Below are positions 36,367 through 46,700 of a stretch of 64,000 nucleotides of DNA, in pieces (the stretch's first letter is position 1; each line of letters opens with the position of its first letter). The position numbers and the translations under genes are program-made. The stretch is from Bacillota bacterium (GTDB lineage Bacteria; Bacillota; Clostridia; Lachnospirales; Lachnospiraceae), in contig JAEYPP010000017.1 in NCBI GenBank assembly GCA_023410575.1, forward strand, positions 1 through 64,000. Reading direction: 5' to 3'. The notes under the pieces are model-generated. The model worked only from the letters and a program-made list of their open reading frames with translations. It had not been told where the DNA came from and did no database searches.

Positions 36367-37455
36367 ATGAAGACTGTTAAAATTCCAGTAAACCAATTGA
36401 TCCCAGGTATGATTGTTGCTGATAGTGTGTACACTTTCTCTAATCAACTAATTATTCAAGCAGGAACATGTTTAACTGATAAAATTATAACCCGACTAAA
36501 GTTTTATTCTATTGATCTGATACATATCAATGTAGAAGAAAATACTCCAGAACCACTTCCAATTGCTCCTCTTGTTAAGGAACTATATCTTGAGAAGTTA
36601 AAAGGCACCCGTGAATACATACAGTTCAATAAAACGCTATTGGAAAAAGTTGATACATTAAAATCAACGATGCAAGAAATCGTAGATGGTTCAACAAATA
36701 TTGATATTCATTCTCTCTATGAGGATGTTAACTCAATTATTGCATCAAGTCGTAACGGACTTCATGTATTTGATATGCTACACTGCATGCGTAATTACGA
36801 TGATCTTACCTATATTCATTCCATAAATGTTGCGTTAATATGTAACGTACTTGGTACTTGGCTGAAATTCACAGATAAGGATTTGCTAACTGTAACCATC
36901 TGTGGACTGTTACATGATATTGGGAAAATCACAATTCCAGATGAAATCATTAAAAAGCCTGACAAGCTAACTCCAGATGAGTACTCAACAATTAAAGAAC
37001 ATGCAGTCCGTGGCTACAATATATTAAATACTCTTGATATTAATATACATATAAAGATGGCTGCTATGATGCATCATGAACGTTGTGATGGATCTGGTTA
37101 CCCATTGGGACTCCATAGTCAACAAATTGATAAGTTTGCAAAAGTTGTTATGATTGCGGATGTTTATGATGCGATGACTAGTGCAAGAGTCTATCGAGGT
37201 CCTCTTTGCCCATTTGAAGTTATCTCTGTCTTTGAAACCGAAGGTTTGACAAAATATGAGCCAAAGTTTATTATGACATTCTTTGATCATGTCATGCAAC
37301 TGTACCTCCATACTTTCGTTCGATTAAATGATGGAACAGTTGGTGAGATTATTCTTATGCACCGTAATAACTTATGTAGGCCTGTTATTCGTGTAGGTGA
37401 TGACTTTATTGATTTAGAGTTAAATCAAAACCTATACATTTCAGCTATCTTATAA
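36367..37455 (+). CDS. HD-GYP domain protein (c-di-GMP phosphodiesterase-like)
   Basis: A 362-residue protein with a small N-terminal DUF3391-like segment (about 1-60, VNQLIPGMIVADSVY) and a C-terminal HD-GYP domain. HD is GLLHDIGK (His183, Asp184), followed by HAVRGY, HHERCDGSGYP (GYP 244-246) and IADVYDAM. HD-GYP proteins hydrolyse cyclic di-GMP to GMP. The key residues are present, so it may be active. No receiver domain is attached. The ATG follows AAAGGAG; the frame opens 17 codons earlier without an RBS. Monocistronic. Confidence 0.88.
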   Translation: MKTVKIPVNQLIPGMIVADSVYTFSNQLIIQAGTCLTDKIITRLKFYSIDLIHINVEENTPEPLPIAPLVKELYLEKLKGTREYIQFNKTLLEKVDTLKSTMQEIVDGSTNIDIHSLYEDVNSIIASSRNGLHVFDMLHCMRNYDDLTYIHSINVALICNVLGTWLKFTDKDLLTVTICGLLHDIGKITIPDEIIKKPDKLTPDEYSTIKEHAVRGYNILNTLDINIHIKMAAMMHHERCDGSGYPLGLHSQQIDKFAKVVMIADVYDAMTSARVYRGPLCPFEVISVFETEGLTKYEPKFIMTFFDHVMQLYLHTFVRLNDGTVGEIILMHRNNLCRPVIRVGDDFIDLELNQNLYISAIL

Positions 37456-37458
37456 AAA

Positions 37459-37531
37459 AGTGTTTTACTTGCAAAATACTCGCGCCAAGCGCGGTCGCGT
37501 AAGCTTCATCTTTCTATCGCGCTTGTGTATA
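37459..37531. repeat. Intergenic repeat copy B (5' half)
   Basis: Shares with the copy at 52966-53094 the order AAGTGTTTT, CTTGC, GCGCCAAGCGC, GT(C)(A/G)CGTAAGC, CATCTT and GCGCTTGTGTAT. It contains the pairing CAAGCGCG / CGCGCTTG, while copy A has CAAGCGCT / AGCGCTTG, a compensatory T:A to G:C change. The 3' half with the TAGGAAATT hairpin is missing. It abuts the murA terminator. Confidence 0.75.
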
Positions 37532-37563
37532 TAAAAATAGCTGTTGCATTAGCAACAGCTATT
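37531..37563. terminator. Bidirectional terminator of murA
   Basis: AATAGCTGTTGC (37536-37547) pairs with GCAACAGCTATT (37552-37563) around a 4-nt loop, followed on the minus strand by TTTTTATAT. It ends just after the murA stop and may also end the HD-GYP transcript. Confidence 0.88.
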
Positions 37564-37564
37564 C

Positions 37565-38863
37565 TTAGCTTATCTTCAATTTTGCTTTACGAATTGTTTT
37601 TTCATCTTCTGAGTCTACTTTTTCCATAGTAGCGCCCAATTCACGCATCTTCAACTCAAAATCTTCATAGCCACGTTCTACGTATTCTACTTGTTCAACA
37701 ATCGTAACTCCCTCTGCTGCAAGACCTGCGATTACAAGCGCTGCTCCAGCACGTAAATCAGAGGCACCAACACTTGCACCAGTAAGTTCTTCTACTCCAT
37801 TAATAATTGCGGTGTTACTTTCAACCTTAATAGATGCTCCCATACGAACAAGCTCATCCACGTATTTAAAACGATTTTCAAACAAAGTTTCTGTAACGAT
37901 ACTTGTCCCAGATGATATTGCTAGTACTGCTGTAATCTGTGGTTGCATATCCGTTGGAAAACCAGGATAAGTTAATGTCTTAACTTGAGTATGACCAAGG
38001 CGTTTTGTCGCATTAACACGCACTGCATCATCAAACTCTTCAACTTCTGCACCAATTTCAACAAGCTTTGCAGTAATAGCTTCTAGATGTTTAGGAATAA
38101 CATTTTTTATTGTTACATCTCCTCTAGTGGCAGCTGCTGCACACATAAATGTTCCAGCTTCAATCTGATCTGGAATGATAGAATAAGTACTACCATGTAA
38201 TTTCTGAACTCCTTTAATTCGAATTACATCCGTACCTGCACCCTTAATATTAGCTCCCATACTATTTAAGAAGTTGGCAGCATCAACGATATGTGGCTCC
38301 TTAGCCGCATTCTCAATAATAGTTTGACCTTCTGCTAATGACGCAGCAAGCATGATATTAATTGTTGCTCCAACACTAGCGATATCCAGATAGATATGAC
38401 TACCTATAAGTTTATTAGATTTTGCATTAATAATACCATGCTGAATCTTTACCTCTGCACCAAGTGCTTCAAAACCTTTAATATGTTGATCAATTGGACG
38501 ACTTCCAATATTGCAACCACCTGGAAGAGCTACTGAAGCTCTATTATATTTTCCAAGTAAAGCTCCTATCAAATAATACGATCCACGAATTCTTCGAACA
38601 AAATCTTCTTCTATTTCATTGGAGTATATAGAACCTCCACATATTTTTACTGTATGACGATCAACACGATCTACCTTTGCCCCAATAACTTCGATTGCTT
38701 GTAATAATACACATATATCACTAACATCTGGTAAATTCTCTATTGTTACGGTTTCATCTGTCATAACTGCTGCAGCTATAATTCCCAATGCTGCATTTTT
38801 TGCACCACCGATTGTAACTTCACCAGCTAAAGCTTTCCCACCCTTTATAATATACTGCTCCAT
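37565..38863 (-). CDS. murA: UDP-N-acetylglucosamine 1-carboxyvinyltransferase
   Basis: First committed step of peptidoglycan synthesis: transfers enolpyruvate from PEP to UDP-GlcNAc. The 432-residue protein has Lys22 (GGAKNAAL), catalytic Cys117 (PGGCNIGSRPIDQH) and TRGDVTIKNVIP. Cys at the active site predicts fosfomycin sensitivity. Gram-positives often have two paralogues; which one this is cannot be decided here. RBS is GAGGTG. A 210-bp AT-rich gap lies upstream with no gene. Confidence 0.96.
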   Translation of the reverse strand: MEQYIIKGGKALAGEVTIGGAKNAALGIIAAAVMTDETVTIENLPDVSDICVLLQAIEVIGAKVDRVDRHTVKICGGSIYSNEIEEDFVRRIRGSYYLIGALLGKYNRASVALPGGCNIGSRPIDQHIKGFEALGAEVKIQHGIINAKSNKLIGSHIYLDIASVGATINIMLAASLAEGQTIIENAAKEPHIVDAANFLNSMGANIKGAGTDVIRIKGVQKLHGSTYSIIPDQIEAGTFMCAAAATRGDVTIKNVIPKHLEAITAKLVEIGAEVEEFDDAVRVNATKRLGHTQVKTLTYPGFPTDMQPQITAVLAISSGTSIVTETLFENRFKYVDELVRMGASIKVESNTAIINGVEELTGASVGASDLRAGAALVIAGLAAEGVTIVEQVEYVERGYEDFELKMRELGATMEKVDSEDEKTIRKAKLKIS

Positions 38864-39073
38864 TGCACACCTCGATTTATTAATTGCAGTTATATTGAAT
38901 ACGCTTAAGTCTCATGTCTTAGTAAAATTTGCACATAAACTGCGTTCCTAATTTGTGTAAATTGATATCTATGTTTGATTATAACACAAAGTTTTAATTT
39001 GTAAATCTTTTTTTTAGTGTTAACGCTGATAACTACTATATTTATGAGCAATTTATGGCTAAAAATATGAAGA

Positions 39074-39583
39074 TTATTCTACTATTGTTAGAATCCTTTC
39101 TACTATTGTCTCCATCGTGTCTTCCATTTCCATATTTTCGCAATTTATCACGATATCAGCATACTTCTCATAAAGCGGACATCGTTCTTCATAGATTCCA
39201 GCTAAATCTTGGCCTTCCTTTAGTACAACTCCTCTTTGACGTATATTTCCCAATCGCTTTGTAATCGTTTGATATGATAATTGAAGGTATATTACTGTTC
39301 CAATCTCTCTTAGATGCTTCATAGCTTCTTTCCCATATATTACACTTCCACCCGTGGCAATTACAGAATTCATCGTATGAATAGACGCATTTATTTGATT
39401 CTCTATTTCTATAAATGATTCAAGACCGTCTTGACTAATGATATCCTTTAAAAGTCGTCTCTCTCTCTCTTGAATTAACAAGTCGGTATCAATAAATTGA
39501 TACCCTAATACTTTTGCCAAGACAACACCTAAAGTACTTTTTCCGGCGCCAGGCATGCCAATCAGTACGATATTATTTTTCAT
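39074..39583 (-). CDS. aroK: Shikimate kinase
   Basis: Phosphorylates shikimate in the aromatic amino acid pathway. 169 residues; Walker A GMPGAGKST (9-17), FIDTD binding the substrate, and GGSV (about 80) as the shikimate-site glycine loop. The C-terminal lid carries an RG(x)V loop. RBS is GGGGGA. It lies 36 nt after the flavin reductase gene and may be cotranscribed with it. No other aro genes are adjacent. Confidence 0.93.
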   Translation of the reverse strand: MKNNIVLIGMPGAGKSTLGVVLAKVLGYQFIDTDLLIQERERRLLKDIISQDGLESFIEIENQINASIHTMNSVIATGGSVIYGKEAMKHLREIGTVIYLQLSYQTITKRLGNIRQRGVVLKEGQDLAGIYEERCPLYEKYADIVINCENMEMEDTMETIVERILTIVE

Positions 39584-39619
39584 CTAATCCCCCATTTATT
39601 GTATATTGTTGTAACTAGA

Positions 39620-40195
39620 TCATCTCTTTTTCTTTCTTTTTCTGACAGAGTATCCAAAGGTTCCTAATAAATTCCCAATTCCATAATACTCACCATGTGA
39701 ATACACCACGGGTTTTGTCTGATTTAGCTCGAACTTACCGTTTTCTAGGAAATATTCTTTACTTACATTCACTGCCACTACATCAGCTAAAAACATATCA
39801 TGAGAACCTAATGGAATAATATCTCTCAATCGACACTCAATATTAACTGGTGATTCTTTAATCATTGGAGCTGACACTTGAGTTCCTCTTTCTGGTGTTA
39901 AATTCATCTCTTTAAACTTATCCGTGTCCTTTCCTGAACGAACACCACAATAGTCAGTTGCTTTAACAATTGCTTCTGATGTAAGATTAATTACAAACTC
40001 TTTACTATTTTTAATAATATCATAAGAATATCGCTCTGGACGAATGGACACTGAAACCATTGGTGGATTTGTGCAAATTGTTCCTGCCCATGCTACTGTT
40101 ATAATATTATTATTCCCTTTATCGTCACAACAGCTCACCATAACTACTGGTAATGGATACAACATATTCCCTGCCTTAAATGTTACTTTCTCCAT
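39620..40195 (-). CDS. Flavin reductase family protein
   Basis: A 191-residue FMN-binding split-barrel protein of the flavin reductase-like family. Visible are VMVSCCDDKGNNNIITVAWAG, NPPMVSVSIRPERYSYDII and an Asp/His in PLGSHDMFLADVVAV, the arrangement seen in FMN-binding proteins of anaerobes (flavoredoxin-like). The electron partner and substrate are not evident. RBS is GAAAGGA. Basic tail RKRKKKR at the C-terminus. Confidence 0.85.
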   Translation of the reverse strand: MEKVTFKAGNMLYPLPVVMVSCCDDKGNNNIITVAWAGTICTNPPMVSVSIRPERYSYDIIKNSKEFVINLTSEAIVKATDYCGVRSGKDTDKFKEMNLTPERGTQVSAPMIKESPVNIECRLRDIIPLGSHDMFLADVVAVNVSKEYFLENGKFELNQTKPVVYSHGEYYGIGNLLGTFGYSVRKRKKKR

Positions 40196-40287
40196 AAATG
40201 TCCTTTCTTTGTTTTAAATTTAATTTTACATTCGACAAAAATATAGTATAATATTTTTTATATAATGTTATTGTTCGAGGTGATCTT

Positions 40288-40629
40288 ATGGCATCAAACT
40301 ATATTGAAATAGAAGGCGTTACTGGTGGCGTTGAAAACTTAATAAAACAAGATATGAAGTTCAAAACCGGTAATTTCATTTGGCGCATCAAATTTTCTGC
40401 GCCTCTTAATCCAGCCACCGTCAATAATATGAATTTGTACGTAACATCAACAAACGAATCACCATTAAAAACAGCGATTCGTTATGATGCAATTAATAAC
40501 TATATAGAAATTGAACCATTAGAGGCATATGCCCAGCATGAGTCCTACATACTAAATATCTCCAAGAATGTTGAATCAAAAGGAGGTCAAAAGTTGAAAA
40601 AGGATATCCGATTGCGCTTTAAGATTTAG
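40288..40629 (+). CDS. Hypothetical protein, Ig-like (Big_5/SbsA-type) domain
   Basis: A 113-residue protein without a signal peptide. It resembles a single bacterial Ig-like domain of the SbsA type: IRFSAPLNPATVNNMNLYV followed by IEIEPLEAY and SYILNIS. This is a pattern common in surface proteins, but here it stands alone in the cytoplasm. RBS is GAGGTGAT. It converges tail to tail with the TPR/ATPase gene (no gap). The function is unknown. Confidence 0.65.
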   Translation: MASNYIEIEGVTGGVENLIKQDMKFKTGNFIWRIKFSAPLNPATVNNMNLYVTSTNESPLKTAIRYDAINNYIEIEPLEAYAQHESYILNISKNVESKGGQKLKKDIRLRFKI

Positions 40630-42864
40630 CTATAAAATATCATTCCTTTTTAAAACCATAAAGTCAGATTCTTCAAAACGTCCTGATTGACTCATTTCTT
40701 TCAGCAAGACAGCATTACGTTTCTCGGACTTCTGAATAATCGTATCTAAGGTAGAGAAAATTGCTGGCAAAGCGTTTTCCCTATCTTTTTTTATTAAAGC
40801 AGAAAACTCATTCTGAAGTGCTATAAATGCCTCCATCTCAATCTCATACTCTTTCTCAGTTAAATAGTCGTAAGCAAATCCCATATAATCCTCTAGTGAG
40901 TACTTATGCAAATGAACTCGATTATTAAAGATACCATTGAGAGCCGAATTTGCACGTAATAAACGATTTATATTCTCTCTTGTATCCTCAAGCATTATAA
41001 TGATATGATTTGGTAGATCTTGAATAAGTTTTTGAAGTAATTTTACAGTATCTTTTGACATCATTCCTGCACGTTCGATGATAAGAACACAACCAGAAAG
41101 TTGCTCCTTTATACTTGACCAATCAACACTATTTAATTTTACTCCGTCAATTAATGCTATCTTTTTTGATTGAATTAGGTTCATTCGATTTAGTGTTTTT
41201 GCAATGCACCTTGCTAATCTAGTCTTACCACTTTTTTTCTCACCTGTAATAATGAGATTAATATTATTTTTTTGAGTAAGTGCTTGGTCTAAACTACGAA
41301 TCAACTGTTTTTGTGTTGCATCCATTCGTATAAAGTTCCCAAATAGATCAGATAAACTAATATCATAATGTTCAAAATAGTGCAATAATCCCTCTTCTTC
41401 AACAATATGATCATTAGATATTTGTTTGAGATGTATCTTTTGAATTTGCTTTTTCGTAGTTGTCTCAGTGGTTTGTTCCTCTACTTTGTTAACGGCTATT
41501 GTGCCTGAGCTACTAATCGTTTTTTCATCTGAATTACTAGAAGTAATTGCATCAGAATCATTAACAGTATTTGTGTCATAATCACTTGCAGAGTTTGTGT
41601 CTGGATTACTAACAGTTTTTGCTCCAGGATTGCTTTCTATTCCTTCTTCTCTTAAGAGACGATATAATTCTTCTTCTACTTCTTGCTCAACATCTAAGTA
41701 TTTGGAATTATCCTTCTCTTGTGATTGGATTTCCTCGTTCTCTTGATTAACCTGTTGCACAACATCTTCCTCTTTATCTAAGTGGGAATCGTTATCCAAA
41801 CATTTATCCTGATTGAAGATTACATCTATTTCACGAGCTAATTTTGCACTAATATCTATCTCATCAATAACTGTATTATATGAACATGTATCCGGCTCAT
41901 TATTTCGTTCTATCATTGTGGTCGCTGTTTCACTATCTACAGCTTCTCTGTATATAATCTCCTCATTTTCTATCGCTTCACTTCCCACATTTTCTTCATT
42001 TTGCTCTGTTTCGCTATCTGCGATTTCCTCATCTTGCGCAACTTCACTTGCCACATTTTCTTCATATTGTGCTGTTACGTCATCTGTGATTTCCTCATCA
42101 CGCAATGCTTCACTTGCTGCACTTTCTTCATATTGGGTTGTTACGCTATCTCTGAATTCCTCTTCTTGCGCAACTTCACTTGCTGCACTTTCTTCATACT
42201 GGGTTGTTACGCTATCTCTAACTTCCTCATTTTTATCAGTTTCCATCGGCTTCGTAACCGAATCTTCGGAAGTATTATATACACTAACATCTAACTCTCC
42301 AAGGTAATATGCTTTTAAGGCTTTCGCACGTTCAACATAATCACCATCGCCAAACCAAAGAATAATATCATTACATTCTGCTAAGCATTTATCTTTTAAA
42401 CTTGCCTTGTGATATAGTTTTGCAAGTTCATATGCCCAACTCTCAATATATTCTGTCTTTTTAAGTGCTTCCAAATCCTCAATTAATTTTACGATTGGTG
42501 CTTTCGTCATCTTATCAATACTGTACTGAAATATGTAGCGATAAAAATCTTTCGGTGCAATCTCGATAAATTCAGAAAGATAGCTATTTGCTTCCTCTAC
42601 ATCCTTAAGCTTAATTGATAAATGAACAAGTTGAGCTACAATTCTTCTTGAACGATTTTTATCATACATACGTAAGAATAGTTTCTTTGCTTCTTCATAC
42701 TTTAGATTTTGAAAATAACATTCAGCAACAATACTTAAATCAGACAAATTTTTAATTTTTTTCTTATCGATAGCTTCAGCAATTGAAAGTGCTTCTTCAC
42801 ACTTTCCATCTTCCAGACATTTTTTTATTTTCTCAATTAGAATGATTGTTTTGTACTTCTCCAT
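40630..42864 (-). CDS. TPR and P-loop ATPase protein with tandem repeats
   Basis: A 744-residue protein I cannot assign to a known function. Residues 1-190 are TPR-like helices (ALSIAEAI, AECYFQNLKYEEAKKLF). Residues 213-302 hold four 22-residue acidic repeats, EExxDSVTTQYEESAASE. Residues 411-458 hold six 8-residue Ser/Asn/Asp repeats (SNPDTNSA-like). The C-terminal 250 residues contain a P-loop ATPase: Walker A GEKKSGKTRL at 541-550 and a Walker B-like VLIIERAG. It resembles AAA ATPases of sensor or assembly proteins. It lies 16 nt after an ABC ATPase gene, probably in the same transcript. Confidence 0.7.
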   Translation of the reverse strand: MEKYKTIILIEKIKKCLEDGKCEEALSIAEAIDKKKIKNLSDLSIVAECYFQNLKYEEAKKLFLRMYDKNRSRRIVAQLVHLSIKLKDVEEANSYLSEFIEIAPKDFYRYIFQYSIDKMTKAPIVKLIEDLEALKKTEYIESWAYELAKLYHKASLKDKCLAECNDIILWFGDGDYVERAKALKAYYLGELDVSVYNTSEDSVTKPMETDKNEEVRDSVTTQYEESAASEVAQEEEFRDSVTTQYEESAASEALRDEEITDDVTAQYEENVASEVAQDEEIADSETEQNEENVGSEAIENEEIIYREAVDSETATTMIERNNEPDTCSYNTVIDEIDISAKLAREIDVIFNQDKCLDNDSHLDKEEDVVQQVNQENEEIQSQEKDNSKYLDVEQEVEEELYRLLREEGIESNPGAKTVSNPDTNSASDYDTNTVNDSDAITSSNSDEKTISSSGTIAVNKVEEQTTETTTKKQIQKIHLKQISNDHIVEEEGLLHYFEHYDISLSDLFGNFIRMDATQKQLIRSLDQALTQKNNINLIITGEKKSGKTRLARCIAKTLNRMNLIQSKKIALIDGVKLNSVDWSSIKEQLSGCVLIIERAGMMSKDTVKLLQKLIQDLPNHIIIMLEDTRENINRLLRANSALNGIFNNRVHLHKYSLEDYMGFAYDYLTEKEYEIEMEAFIALQNEFSALIKKDRENALPAIFSTLDTIIQKSEKRNAVLLKEMSQSGRFEESDFMVLKRNDIL
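41491..41634 (-). repeat. Tandem 24-bp coding repeat, six degenerate units
   Basis: In-frame 8-residue units SNPGAKTV, SNPDTNSA, SDYDTNTV, NDSDAITS, SNSDEKTI and SSSGTIAV in the TPR/ATPase protein. They form a probably flexible linker before the ATPase domain. Confidence 0.75.
41965..42228 (-). repeat. Tandem 66-bp coding repeat, four units
   Basis: Four in-frame 22-residue acidic units start at residues 213, 235, 257 and 279, sharing a EE..DSVT.QYEE..ASE pattern. Units one and two are almost identical in DNA, so the tract is probably recent and length-variable. Confidence 0.85.
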
Positions 42865-42880
42865 TTATTTACCCTCACAA

Positions 42881-43603
42881 TCAGTTACAAATTAGACTTT
42901 CATACAACTCTTCTAAAGTATATGATTTCTTACCTACCGTAAGTGCATCTGGCAGTGTTGCATCCAAAAGGCATTTTCCTTGATTCATCATGATAACTCG
43001 ATTACATAAGGCTGCTACCTCTTCCATGTAATGCCCAATGTAAATTACTGTTGTACCCTCTTTTCTCAATAAGCGAATTGCATTAAGTATTTGTTTTCTT
43101 GATTGAATATCGATACCAACCGTTGGTTCATCTAAAATAACTAATTCTGGTTGGTGAAGTAAAGCTACTCCAATATTCAAACGACGTTTCATACCACCTG
43201 AATATTCTTTCACTTTCTTTTTTAATCGTTCATCATCAAAATCAATCATATCACAAATCTTTTCTATGCGTTCCTTTACTAATTTAGAATCAACATGATA
43301 AGCATCTGCCCAGAAGCGCAAGTTATCATATCCCGTCAACGATTCGTATAGCGCAATATCTTGTGGAACAAATCCCAAACTCTTTCGAATTCGGCTCGGA
43401 TGTTTCACAATATTCTCTCCATGAAAAAGAATCTGACCTGAATCTGGACGTACTAAAGTTGCAATCATGGAGACGATCGTTGATTTACCAGCTCCGTTAG
43501 GACCAATAAAACCAACGATTTCTCCACTATGAATTGAAAATGATAAGTCATCCACTACTTTATGTTGTTTATAAGATTTCTGTACATGAACTAACTGAAG
43601 CAT
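42881..43603 (-). CDS. ABC transporter ATP-binding protein (CcmA/NatA type)
   Basis: A 240-residue ABC-2-type ATPase. Walker A is GPNGAGKST (about 36-44), signature YSGGMKRRLNIGV, Walker B LVILDEPTVGID, and switch His GHYMEEV. It should energise an exporter, but no ABC-2 permease is next to it in this window; the TPR/ATPase gene follows 16 nt later and the SMC-like gene precedes by 101 nt. RBS is AAAGGGGAG. Partner unknown. Confidence 0.9.
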   Translation of the reverse strand: MLQLVHVQKSYKQHKVVDDLSFSIHSGEIVGFIGPNGAGKSTIVSMIATLVRPDSGQILFHGENIVKHPSRIRKSLGFVPQDIALYESLTGYDNLRFWADAYHVDSKLVKERIEKICDMIDFDDERLKKKVKEYSGGMKRRLNIGVALLHQPELVILDEPTVGIDIQSRKQILNAIRLLRKEGTTVIYIGHYMEEVAALCNRVIMMNQGKCLLDATLPDALTVGKKSYTLEELYESLICN

Positions 43604-43704
43604 GACGCTCCCCTTTCCTGCTCAATAACATTTCTCTATCTTGAAACATCTAATTGCTTATTTCTAATCTTAACATTACAAGACTTATTTAACAAGTAAA
43701 ACGT

Positions 43705-46700
43705 TTACTCCTCCTTAAATAGGTCAAAACTAGTCTGCTCATACTTCAATGGTGCAAATTCTGTTTCTCGTGCCTCAACTGCACTGTGGTAATCTACAAC
43801 TACTGTTTGCTGGCGGTTGTTAATTAACTTCTGACCCAAAACATAGTTAACATCGAAACGACTTGTAATGGCTGGTGTTGTACCACGTGCAGGTACAATT
43901 AACTGCACCTTGTTCTGCTTTAATAACTCAAAAATAGGTTCCCAAATATAAACATCCTTCGCTGCTCCAAATGGATTATCAATAAAAATAACTTTTCGTA
44001 AGCTATCATTATCAACACGACGAGAGTTGACATTAGAAATATACGTAATAATTGCAATTAAAAACTGAGTATAAATACCCTGTGATTGACCAGTACTTCC
44101 AACTGCTTCTTCATATCGAAGGTGTCTACTTTGTTCTTTAACTCTCTCTCTTTTATATAAGCTCAGCTTAATTGCATTCATGTCAGTAACTATGACTGAA
44201 AACAGTTTTTTAAGCGATAATGCATTACGAATATACTTTAATCTTTCTAGATAATCTGAAAATGTATCTGTAGCATTTACAATTTCATCAATATACTCTG
44301 ACATTTTATCTTTGAAAAATTCCTCTTTTATATACGGAATTGAGAGAGAAATCATCGGAATCTGCTCATTGTGCAAGGTGATTTTTGATAACTTTGGCAA
44401 ACGTTCTAACTCTGTCTTAATATGAATGCAACGTTGCAAACATTGATTTTCAAAGTTATCTTTAATACTTTGCATATCCTGAACACTTTGTGTAATCCTA
44501 TCTTTTTCTAGTGCAAGACACTCGCATACCTCAGTAAAGTTTTGAATCAGACTCATTGCCTCCTTAAAGCTCATTGGAATGTGAACATTTGCATCAATTT
44601 CTTGAGCAAGACCACTTGCATTTAATGCAATCAATGCCTGAATCGTTTTTTGCTTATTATGAGTGAACTCCTCTAGTTTAGTTCTCTTTCCTTTTTCATA
44701 ACTATACCATTGCTTTTCCAGCTGTTTATAAGTGGTTTGTAAGTTTTCTAAAACACTAACTTGTTCCTGATTGGTAGAAACATCTAGTAGGACTTCACGA
44801 TCACGTAGAATTCGCTCGATATCCTTAGCTACGGTTTGATAGCTATTGGCAACTTTTAACAATTCATTTAAGCCAGCGCTTAACTGTTTTTCCTTTTGTT
44901 GAGCTAATGCTATTTTTTGTTCTGCCTCTTTTAATAAGAGTGATAAATCAACCTCTTTCATAGAATCGGATGAGTATGCTCCATAATTTTGCTCGTACAC
45001 AGAGATTGCCTGCTCGATCATGCCTTCATAACGATTATAAATGGATTTTTTCTCTAATAACTCTTTCTCTAAACGACTACATTCTCTAGATGTCTGTTCT
45101 AGTTGATTTGACAACTTAATTAATTCATCTTCCATTGTTTCAATTAATCGATCCTCTTTGCGAATCCTTTCTAGTTCTGCAACTGACATCCCCTTGCTTT
45201 CAATACTTTTTAGACAACGATTCATCGCTTGAACATAGGAATTAATTAATCGATTTTTATCCTCGAGATCCGTATATTTTGATTGCATGGCCTGAAGATA
45301 TCCGTTTAATCTTTCTAACATCTCCTCCATGGTAAGGTTTGGCTTCTGATAGGAGCCATCAACATAGAACATTTTATATTTTGTATCCCAAAGTGTAGTA
45401 ATCTCATTTAAACGCGAATTTTTTGAAGTTTCTTGATAACGCATTGTTACGAGCATTGATTCCATATTCTTTTTTTCTTCTGATAATTTCTCTAGCTCAA
45501 TGGAAATTCGCTTTGCCTTTCCTTGATAAGCATTCTCTTCACGATTTAGACAATCGACTTTATCCACTAACTCAATTAAATCATGTAGTGTATGTTGAAG
45601 TGTTTTCTGATTCGAAAGCTCTTCCTCCATCTGCGTAACAGAAGTCTCTAACTTGATAGCTTCCTGCCTAATGTCATTTAATTGAAGTTCGAACTGCTGC
45701 CCTTGTTCTTTACAATGCACTATCTCTTGCATCGTAAGTTGACTTTGCTCTACAAACTCTTGATATCTCTTAAACGTTGTTGTTACGAATACCTGAATGT
45801 ATGTTTCATCTTCCGAATAGGTTGTCTCTTGTTCCTCTAGACGGTGTATCTTCGCAGTAAGTTCAGAGATTTTCTGTCTTAAATGTTCTTTTTCATTTAA
45901 TAAGCGTTTCTCATCATATAATAGGCTATGATCCTTTGAAACTAGCAAAATTTCTTCTTTCCTAAATAAAGGATTAGAATGTTCTAAAACCAATCCATTT
46001 ATAATTGGAATTACAACATTATCAAATTCTTTACCATATAGCTTAATATCCTCATAACTCTGTTCATAACCATTAGAAATAACTAAGGAGTATGGTAAAA
46101 AAGGAACTAAGGAAAGCAATTCACTACGCTTTTTAACATTGAATTGATTCAGATACTCTCCCCCTGTCATAACTTGAGTTTGGTAGCGAGTAAGTAAATA
46201 CTCTTTTGCTTGCATTATGATGGTATCATCCAATGCAAAATCTCCTCGTTCTAAGCGCTTAAGTTCCTCTTTGTAAATATTTTGCTCTTGTCTTAAGCCT
46301 ATTACCTGTTGAATAGATTTTTTTAACCTTGAATGGATTTCTTCTGCTAAAGCATTATAATTTGACTTACCATACGCAACTAATAGCTGCTCTGCTTTCT
46401 TCTTATCTTTTTCATATTGGTTTAAAAAAGCTTGCTGCTGACTCTTTTTATCTTCTAGCAGGTTTATTTCATACTTCAGCTTTTCATATGCAATTAGAAT
46501 GGATTTTTCTTTTTCTAGTACTTCCTTATTTTTCGAATTTCCTGTCTCTAACTCATGCTGTAATCTCTTTAGATTTTTTTCATTTTCTTGAAGTGCTTGA
46601 GATATTTCTTCGGATAACAGTATTCCAGCCTCAAATTTTTTAGAAGCTAAAGCATTCTGAGCTTCTTTGTTATTCGCTTTGGCTGTTTGATATAGATTAT

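Noticed and set aside
41813..42307. 164-residue plus-strand serine-rich frame, and the 66-bp repeat looking like an array
   Set aside because: The frame is the antisense of the repeat tract of the TPR/ATPase gene. The repeats are contiguous and in frame, without spacers, so they are not CRISPR.
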